64,000 bases of DNA from Hydrogenophaga sp. (GTDB taxonomy: Bacteria; Pseudomonadota; Gammaproteobacteria; Burkholderiales; Burkholderiaceae_C), in the NCBI RefSeq assembly GCF_030651625.1, contig NZ_JAUSCF010000022.1, positions 124,001 through 188,000 of the forward strand, written 5' to 3'. Both the position numbers and the translations under genes were made by a program. This document shows positions 58,281 through 64,000 of this stretch, one piece after another (within the stretch, counting starts at the first letter, position 1; each line of letters begins with the position of its first letter). Under the pieces are notes generated by a model. The model searched no databases. It saw only the letters and a list, made by a program, of their open reading frames with translations, and was not told the origin of the DNA.

Positions 58281-59471
58281 ATGAAATTGCAGCGTGACTG
58301 GCCTCTGGTGCTTGCACTGGGCACTGCGCAGACGCTGGCGTGGGGCTCCACCTATTACTTGCCCGCCCTCCTGGCGAAGCCGATGGCTGCAGGACTGGGT
58401 CTGCCGGAAACCACCATCTGGGCCGCCTTCACGCTGGCCCTGCTCGCATCAGCCGCGCTGGGTCCGTTTGCAGGCCGTGCCATCGACCGTCTGGGTGGCC
58501 GGCCCGTGCTCATGGGCACGAGCGTGTTGTTCGCCACTGGCCTTGCCGCGCTGTCTCAGGCCCAGGGCATAGGCGGCCTGATACTGGCCTGGCTGGTGCT
58601 CGGCGTGGCCATGGGCAGCGGCTTGTACGAAGCCGCGTTTGCGGCGCTGGTCAGGCTCAAAGGCACCGGAGCGCGCGCTTCCATCACCGGCATCACGCTC
58701 ATTGCGGGGTTTGCCAGCACGGTGGGATGGCCGCTGAGTGGCTGGCTGGAAGCCGAACTGGGGTGGCGCGGCGCGTGCCTGAGCTGGGCCGCGCTGCATC
58801 TGTTGGTGGGGCTGCCGCTCAATGCCAGCATCCCCCGCGCTGGTGCCGCGCCAGCGGCTCCGCAGCCGCTGCAATCTGACGATTCACCTGTGGTTTCGCA
58901 GACGCCGGCGACACCACCTCATCGTCACACAGCGTGGCTGCTGTCGTATGTGTTCGCGGCCACCTGGTTCATCAGCACGGCCATGGCGGCCCACCTTCCG
59001 CAACTGCTGGTGGCCAGCGGCGCCACGCTGGCCGCAGCGGTGGCCATCGGCGCACTGGTGGGGCCTGCGCAAGTGGCGGGCAGACTGCTCGAATTCGGCT
59101 TGTTGCAGCGGTTCCACCCTTTGCTTTCGGCGCGGGTCGCAGCGCTGCTGCACCCGCTGGGGGTGGTCTGCTGGCTGCTCATCGGGCCGACGGCCGGAGC
59201 GGTCTTTGCCCTGCTGCATGGCGCAGGCAACGGCATTCTCACCATTGCCAAAGGCACTCTGCCGCTGGTGTACTTTGGTCCGCGGGGCTATGGACAGCGT
59301 CAAGGCATTCTCATGGCGCCCTCTCGCGTGGCACAGGCCTTTGCGCCGCTGCTGTTCGGCCTGTGCATCCAGCGTTGGGGCTCGGGCGCGCTCTGGGTGT
59401 CGGCCGGCATCGGGGTCAGTGCAGTGGCGGCGCTGTTCTGGCTGCGCGCACAGACGGGTGCTCGCACCTGA
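58281..59471 (+). CDS. MFS transporter
   Basis: 396-residue permease with about 12 membrane helices. LAWGSTYYLPALLAKPMA and the inter-helix GPFAGRAIDRLGGRPVLM loop are typical of MFS, and the C-terminal half has FGPRGYGQRQGILMAPSRVAQ. It resembles OFA/CynX-like carriers but the substrate cannot be predicted. It begins 29 bp after the Nudix gene and may be cotranscribed. Confidence 0.85.
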   Translation: MKLQRDWPLVLALGTAQTLAWGSTYYLPALLAKPMAAGLGLPETTIWAAFTLALLASAALGPFAGRAIDRLGGRPVLMGTSVLFATGLAALSQAQGIGGLILAWLVLGVAMGSGLYEAAFAALVRLKGTGARASITGITLIAGFASTVGWPLSGWLEAELGWRGACLSWAALHLLVGLPLNASIPRAGAAPAAPQPLQSDDSPVVSQTPATPPHRHTAWLLSYVFAATWFISTAMAAHLPQLLVASGATLAAAVAIGALVGPAQVAGRLLEFGLLQRFHPLLSARVAALLHPLGVVCWLLIGPTAGAVFALLHGAGNGILTIAKGTLPLVYFGPRGYGQRQGILMAPSRVAQAFAPLLFGLCIQRWGSGALWVSAGIGVSAVAALFWLRAQTGART

Positions 59472-59607
59472 CATTGGCAAGGGATGCCACCGGCACTTGG
59501 CGAGCGGGCATGGTGTCTGCCGAAAAAAGGGACTCTGTTGCGCCCGCCCATCGCGTCAGGCAACATGGCAACTCTGTGTGATGGGCTTGTTTCAATGAGG
59601 CAATGTC

Positions 59608-59754
59608 ATGGGTATCTGGCTGGAACTGGGCGTCTTTCTTGTGGTTCTGCTTTTTGGCGTCTGGCAGCTGTACGACGTCAAAAAGGCCATCCGCGAGCGG
59701 GAACAACGCAAGGCACAGGAACTTGAAAGTGCTGCGCCGTTTTCAGATAAGTAA
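59608..59754 (+). CDS. 48-residue membrane protein
   Basis: ATG 59608, with GAGG eight bases upstream, opens a 48-codon frame: one membrane helix at residues 4-22 (WLELGVFLVVLLFGVWQLY) followed by a charged helix KKAIREREQRKAQE and a short tail. The sharp hydrophobic/charged partition and good ribosome site favour a real gene. Similar tiny proteins seem common in Comamonadaceae. Confidence 0.6.
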   Translation: MGIWLELGVFLVVLLFGVWQLYDVKKAIREREQRKAQELESAAPFSDK

Positions 59755-59773
59755 GCAGCGGCTCAATCAAGCA

Positions 59774-59806
59774 GAAAAAAGCCCGGGCTGATGCCAGGCC
59801 GGGCTT
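59774..59806 (-). terminator. intrinsic terminator of the aceE-aceF-lpdA operon
   Basis: Stem AAGCCCGG / CCGGGCTT (59779-59786 and 59799-59806), followed on the minus strand by TTTTTTCTGC. It lies 25 bp after the lpdA stop. Confidence 0.8.
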
Positions 59807-59830
59807 GCTCTCGGGTGAGATGGAAACCGC

Positions 59831-61672
59831 TTACTTTTTGCTCGGCGGCAAGTCGGTACAAGACCCGTGCGCCACCTCCGCCGCCATGCCGATGCTCTCG
59901 CCCAGCGTGGGATGCGGATGGATGGTCTTGCCGATGTCCACTGCGTCGGCACCCATCTCGATGGCCAGCGCAACTTCGCCGATCATGTCACCCGCGTGCG
60001 TGCCCACCATGCCACCGCCAAGAATCTTCCCGTGGCCATGGGCCTCGGGTGAATCGTCGAACAGCAGCTTGGTCACGCCCTCATCCCGGCCGTTGGCAAT
60101 GGCGCGGCCTGAAGCGGTCCAGGGGAACAACCCCTTCTTGACCTTGATGCCTTGCGCTTTGGCCTGGTCCTCGGTGAGACCCACCCACGCAACCTCGGGG
60201 TCTGTGTAGGCCACACTCGGAATCACACGGGCGTTGAAGGCGGCTGCAGCCAGCTCTTTGTTGCCCTGCAGTTCACCTGCAATCACCTCGGCCGCCACAT
60301 GCGCCTCGTGCACCGCTTTGTGCGCCAGCATGGGCTGGCCCACGATGTCGCCGATGGCGAAGATGTGCGGCACGTTGGTGCGCATCTGGATGTCGACGTT
60401 GATGAAGCCACGGTCCGTCACGGCCACGCCAGCCTTGTCGGCGGCGATCTTCTTGCCGTTGGGCGTGCGGCCCACAGCCTGCAGAACCAGGTCGTAGACC
60501 TGGGGCGCGGGTGCGGTGCCACCGGGCTCGGCGCTCTCGAACGTCACCTCGATGCCTTCAGGTGTGGCCTTGGCCCCCACCGTTTTGGTCTTGAGCATGA
60601 TGTTGTCGAAACGCTTGGCGTTCATCTTCTGCCAGATCTTGACCAGGTCGCGGTCGGCGCCCTGCATCAGGCCGTCCAGCATTTCCACCACGTCCAGGCG
60701 TGCACCCAGCGTGCTGTAGACCGTGCCCATTTCCAAGCCAATGATGCCGCCACCCAGGATCAACATGCGCTTGGGCACATCCTTCAGCGCCAGTGCGCCG
60801 GTGCTGTCGACCACGCGCGGATCGTCCGGCATGAAGGGCAGGCGCACGGCCTGTGAGCCGGCCGCGATGATGCATTTCTTGAAAGCCACCACCTTCTTGC
60901 TACCGGTTTTTTCCTGACCCGTGCCGGTGGTTTCTTCCACTTCCACGTGGTTGGGGCCAACGAAGGCACCATAGCCACGCACGGTGGTGACCTTGCGCAT
61001 CTTGGCCATGGCCGCCAGGCCACCAGTGAGCTTGCCAATCACCTTTTCCTTGTGGCCACGCAGCTTCTCGATGTTCACGATGGGCCGGCCGAACTCCACG
61101 CCCAGATCTGCCATGTGACTGACCTCGTCCATCACCGCCGCCACGTGCAGCAGCGCCTTGGACGGGATGCAGCCCACGTTCAGGCACACGCCACCCAGTT
61201 GGGCGTAGCGTTCAACGATCACGACCTTGAGGCCGAGGTCGGCCGCTCGGAAGGCAGCGGAATAGCCGCCAGGGCCGGCGCCGAGCACAAGCAGATCGCA
61301 CTCGGTGTCGGCGCTGCCACCAAAGCTGGACGCGGTGGGCGCCACCACCGGCGCGCTAGCGGGAGTTGGTGCCGGCGCAGCAGCAACGGGCGCCGCGGCG
61401 ACCGCGGGCGCTGCGGCGGGAGCACTGGTGGCGCCCTCACCTTCCAGCACCAGCACCACCGAGCCTTGCTTGACCTTGTCGCCCAGCGCCACCTTGAGTT
61501 CTTTCACCACACCCGCGTGCGAGGAAGGAATCTCCATCGAAGCCTTGTCGGACTCCACGGTGATGAGCGACTGCTCGGCCTTGACGGTGTCGCCGGGTTT
61601 GACCAGCAACTCGATCACGGCCACTTCGTCGAAGTCGCCAATATCTGGAACCTGAATATCAATCAATGCCAT
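59831..61672 (-). CDS. lpdA: dihydrolipoyl dehydrogenase with N-terminal lipoyl domain
   Basis: E3 component, 613 residues. Residues 1-78 are a lipoyl domain (Lys43 in ESDKAS), then an Ala/Pro linker, then the flavoprotein with ADP motif [19 protein letters not shown], the redox disulfide [13 protein letters not shown], a second [10 protein letters not shown] motif, GDIVG and the C-terminal HPHPTLGES with the His-Glu base. It reoxidises lipoamide for AceF and could also serve the second E2 at 40.2 kb. It follows aceF by 12 bp. Confidence 0.95.
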   Translation of the reverse strand: MALIDIQVPDIGDFDEVAVIELLVKPGDTVKAEQSLITVESDKASMEIPSSHAGVVKELKVALGDKVKQGSVVLVLEGEGATSAPAAAPAVAAAPVAAAPAPTPASAPVVAPTASSFGGSADTECDLLVLGAGPGGYSAAFRAADLGLKVVIVERYAQLGGVCLNVGCIPSKALLHVAAVMDEVSHMADLGVEFGRPIVNIEKLRGHKEKVIGKLTGGLAAMAKMRKVTTVRGYGAFVGPNHVEVEETTGTGQEKTGSKKVVAFKKCIIAAGSQAVRLPFMPDDPRVVDSTGALALKDVPKRMLILGGGIIGLEMGTVYSTLGARLDVVEMLDGLMQGADRDLVKIWQKMNAKRFDNIMLKTKTVGAKATPEGIEVTFESAEPGGTAPAPQVYDLVLQAVGRTPNGKKIAADKAGVAVTDRGFINVDIQMRTNVPHIFAIGDIVGQPMLAHKAVHEAHVAAEVIAGELQGNKELAAAAFNARVIPSVAYTDPEVAWVGLTEDQAKAQGIKVKKGLFPWTASGRAIANGRDEGVTKLLFDDSPEAHGHGKILGGGMVGTHAGDMIGEVALAIEMGADAVDIGKTIHPHPTLGESIGMAAEVAHGSCTDLPPSKK

Positions 61673-61684
61673 GGTCCGGTTCCT

Positions 61685-63346
61685 TTACAGCAATACCCGG
61701 CGGAAGTCGCCGAGAATCTGGCCCAAATAGGCGTTGAAGCGGGCCGCAGCAGCGCCGTCGATCACGCGGTGGTCCCAGGTGAGCGACAGCGGCAGCATCA
61801 AGCGCGGGGCGAAAGCCTTGCCGTCCCACACCGGTTCCATCTGGCTCTTGCAGACGCCGAGGATGGCGACTTCGGGCGCGTTGATGATGGGCGTGAAGTA
61901 ACGGCCACCGATGCCACCCAGCGAAGAGATGGTGAAGGTGGCGCCGCTCATTTCAGCGGGGCTCAATTTGCCCTCGCGCGCCTTCTTGGCGAGTTCGCCC
62001 ATTTCCTGGCTGATCTGCAGCACGCCCTTCTTGTCGGCGTCCTTGATCACAGGGACCATGAGGCCATTGGGCGTGTCGGCCGCAAAGCCGATGTGCCAGT
62101 ACTGCTTGTAGACCAGCGAGTCGCCGTCAATGGAGCTGTTGAACTCGGGGAACTTCTTGAGCGCCGCCACGCTGGCCTTGATCAGGAAGGCAAGCATCGT
62201 CACCTTGACGCCGGATTTCTCGTTTTCCTTGTTGGTCGACACGCGGAAGGCTTCGAGATCGGTGATGTCGGCGTCGTCATGGTTGGTGACGGCCGGAATC
62301 ATGATGGCGTTACGCAACAGGTTGGCACCGCTGATCTTCTTGATGCGGCCCATCTCCTTGCGTTCGATGGGGCCGAACTTGGCGAAGTCCACCTTGGGCC
62401 AGGGGATCAGGCCCAGCTCTGAGCCGCCACCACCGGTGGCAGCAGGGGCCTTGGCCTTTTGTGCGGCGGTTTGCACCGCGCCGGCCATGACCGACTTGGT
62501 GAAACCCTGTATGTCGTCCAGCGTGATGCGGCCCTTGGGACCTTTTCCCTGCACTTCTTCCAGCGGCACGCCGAGTTCGCGTGCGAACTTGCGCACGGTC
62601 GGGGAGGCGTGCGGTAGACCCAGTGCGGGTGTGCCGCCGGGGTTGTGGGGCGGTGCTGCAGCTGGCGATGCAGTGGCTGCGGTGGGTGCGGCGATGGAAG
62701 CTGCAGCGGCTGGGGCCGCGACTGGAGCGGCGGCCGGAGAAGGCGCCGGCGCTGAGCTGCCTGCAGCACCTTCCAGGATAGCCAGCAAGTCACCGATGTT
62801 GACCGTATCGCCAACCTTGACCTTGAGCTCTTTGAGCACGCCAGCATGCGACGAAGGAATCTCCATCGAAGCCTTGTCGGATTCGACTGTGATCAGGCTC
62901 TGCTCGATCTGGATCGGGTCGCCAGGCTTCACGAGCACCTCGATGACGGCCACGTCCTTGAAGTCGCCAATGTCGGGCACCAGGACTTGAACCGGGCCAG
63001 AGGCGGCGGGCGCTGGGGCAGGAGCGTCAGCGGCCGCCGGTGCTGCAGCAGGGGCAGCGGGCGCGGCAGCAACCGGGCCTGCAGCGGACGCAGGAGCGGC
63101 TACATCACCCGCAGCCTCCACCACCAGCACCACAGAGCCCTCCTTCACCTTGTCGCCGAGTGCGACCTTGAGTTCCTTGACCACGCCTGCCGTGCTCGAC
63201 GGAATCTCCATCGAGGCCTTGTCGGATTCGACCGTGATCAGCGACTGCTCGGCCTGGACCGTGTCTCCCACCTTGACCAGCAGTTCAATCACCGCCACCT
63301 CATCAAAGTCGCCGATGTCCGGGACTTTCACTTCTACCAATGCCAT
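61685..63346 (-). CDS. aceF: pyruvate dehydrogenase E2 (dihydrolipoyl acetyltransferase)
   Basis: 553 residues with two lipoyl domains: Lys43 in the first and a second ESDKASME at about residue 160, joined by Ala/Pro linkers. The subunit-binding domain (VRKFARELGVPLEEVQGKG) follows, and the catalytic domain ends with WDHRVIDGAAAARF. The start ATG 63346 has GGAG six bases upstream; a TTG at 63358 is in frame. Part of aceE-aceF-lpdA. Confidence 0.96.
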   Translation of the reverse strand: MALVEVKVPDIGDFDEVAVIELLVKVGDTVQAEQSLITVESDKASMEIPSSTAGVVKELKVALGDKVKEGSVVLVVEAAGDVAAPASAAGPVAAAPAAPAAAPAAADAPAPAPAASGPVQVLVPDIGDFKDVAVIEVLVKPGDPIQIEQSLITVESDKASMEIPSSHAGVLKELKVKVGDTVNIGDLLAILEGAAGSSAPAPSPAAAPVAAPAAAASIAAPTAATASPAAAPPHNPGGTPALGLPHASPTVRKFARELGVPLEEVQGKGPKGRITLDDIQGFTKSVMAGAVQTAAQKAKAPAATGGGGSELGLIPWPKVDFAKFGPIERKEMGRIKKISGANLLRNAIMIPAVTNHDDADITDLEAFRVSTNKENEKSGVKVTMLAFLIKASVAALKKFPEFNSSIDGDSLVYKQYWHIGFAADTPNGLMVPVIKDADKKGVLQISQEMGELAKKAREGKLSPAEMSGATFTISSLGGIGGRYFTPIINAPEVAILGVCKSQMEPVWDGKAFAPRLMLPLSLTWDHRVIDGAAAARFNAYLGQILGDFRRVLL

Positions 63347-63403
63347 GTCTGTCTCCAATCAGATGTTCAATGCGCCGAAGGTCATGCCTTCAACCCGGGA
63401 AAC

Positions 63404-63480
63404 CGCCGCGCGGGCAAGGCCTGCCGGCTGACTTCGCCCTTCAAAGGGGGAAGCGCCGAAGGCGCTGCAGGGGTGCGCCC
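63404..63480 (-). repeat. stop-anchored intercistronic repeat, diverged copy R5
   Basis: A diverged copy between aceE and aceF, starting 3 nt after the aceE stop. The CCCTTCAAAGGG hairpin and the GCGCCGAAGGCGC hairpin resemble copy R3; the GGTTCCGC end is lost. Confidence 0.6.
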
Positions 63481-63483
63481 ACT

Positions 63484-64000
63484 TCATGCGTAGAGCGGGT
63501 TGACCTTGTCGGTCTTGATGCCGTACTTCTGGATCGCTTCGGTGACCTTGGCCATCGGGATCGCGCCTTCATCAGCGAGCGAACGCAACGCCGCCAGCAC
63601 GATGTAATGGCGGTTTACCTCGAAGTGCTCGCGCAGCTTGCTGCGGAAATCGCTGCGACCAAAGCCGTCGGTGCCGAGTACACGGTAGATGCGCCCTTTG
63701 GGAATGAAGGGTCGAATCTGCTCGGCATAAGCCTTCATGTAGTCGGTGGATGCCACCACCGGGCCCGCATGCTTTTCCAACTGCTGCGCCACAAACGAAA
63801 CGCGCTGCGGCTCGGTGGGATGCAGCAGGTTCCAGCGATCGGCGTCCTGGCCGTCGCGGGTCAGTTCGTTGAAGCTGGGGCAGCTCCACACATCGGCGGC
63901 CACGCCCCAGTCCTTTTCCAGCAGCGCCTGGGCTGCGATGGATTCGCGCAGGATGGTGCCCGAACCCAGTAGTTGCACCCGTTTGTCACCCTGGGCACCG
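63484..64000 (-). CDS. aceE: pyruvate dehydrogenase E1 (homodimeric type), C-terminal part
   Basis: Only the last about 172 codons are in the window; the gene continues past the right edge. The sequence VQLLGSGTILRES, DWGVAADVWSCPSFNEL, GPVVASTDYMKAYAEQIRPFIP, and LGTDGFGRSDFRSKLREHF is the AceE C-terminal transketolase-like domain. It heads the aceE-aceF-lpdA operon that oxidises pyruvate to acetyl-CoA. Confidence 0.95.
   Translation of the reverse strand, partial: GAQGDKRVQLLGSGTILRESIAAQALLEKDWGVAADVWSCPSFNELTRDGQDADRWNLLHPTEPQRVSFVAQQLEKHAGPVVASTDYMKAYAEQIRPFIPKGRIYRVLGTDGFGRSDFRSKLREHFEVNRHYIVLAALRSLADEGAIPMAKVTEAIQKYGIKTDKVNPLYA

Overview
This is a 64 kb, GC-rich chromosomal window with gene content and order typical of Burkholderiales. 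It is most likely Comamonadaceae and possibly close to Hydrogenophaga; this is inferred from protein style and the polyhydroxyalkanoate (PHA) genes, since no rRNA is present to test it. No phage, insertion sequence, integrase, tRNA or CRISPR array was seen. Both ends cut genes: purL on the left and aceE on the right.

Layout, left to right. (1) 1-15 kb is housekeeping: purL, folP, ftsH and rlmE on the minus strand, then yhbY-type, prlC, a secreted glutaredoxin-like protein, rpiA, pyrD, an FAD oxidoreductase, an aminotransferase, the intracellular PHA depolymerase phaZ and a soluble RnfB-like ferredoxin. (2) 15-27 kb has a chemoreceptor with a C-terminal Cache-like domain, small unknown genes, a VOC protein, and a complete propionyl-CoA to succinyl-CoA module (scpA, meaB, pccB, pccA) with a divergent GntR regulator. 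meaB carries an in-frame GIY-YIG nuclease module bracketed by inverted repeats. (3) 27-35 kb has a hydrolase, dusA, the phaC-phaA-phaB operon, a small membrane protein, pgeF and maiA. (4) 35-47.6 kb is the most unusual part. It holds a three-domain ACP/adenylating-ligase/acyltransferase protein, an MFS permease, and a minus-strand operon nfeD - slipin - acetyl-CoA-synthetase-like - E1 alpha - E1 beta - E2 - free ACP. (5) 47.7-51.5 kb has an Old Yellow Enzyme and a coupled nucleoside/nucleotide phosphorylase plus PRPP-synthetase-like pair. (6) 51.5-57.6 kb is a catabolic cluster: GntR, Rieske oxygenase, glutamine-synthetase-like ligase, [2Fe-2S] ferredoxin, fumarylpyruvate-hydrolase-like protein and a TRAP solute-binding protein. 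(7) 57.7-64 kb has a Nudix hydrolase, an MFS permease, a 48-residue membrane protein and the pyruvate dehydrogenase operon aceE-aceF-lpdA.

Three families of short repeats cross these regions. One is a roughly 75-80 bp multi-hairpin element found five times, always 2-4 nt after the stop codon of a minus-strand gene and before the next gene on that strand. The second is a 60-bp tandem duplication between E1 alpha and E1 beta that contains a stop codon and a Shine-Dalgarno (SD) sequence. The third has the core GACAGGCTCAGCCCGAACGG, brackets the GIY-YIG module, and has been translated into protein tails.

Metabolically the window centres on acyl-CoA and carboxylic-acid handling. PHA is made (phaCAB) and degraded (phaZ), propionate is assimilated, pyruvate is oxidised by aceEF-lpdA, and a second E1/E2 set sits beside two acyl-activating enzymes and two ACP domains. 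The last set is the best candidate for an undescribed pathway; the GIY-YIG/repeat cassette is the best candidate for an undescribed small mobile unit.
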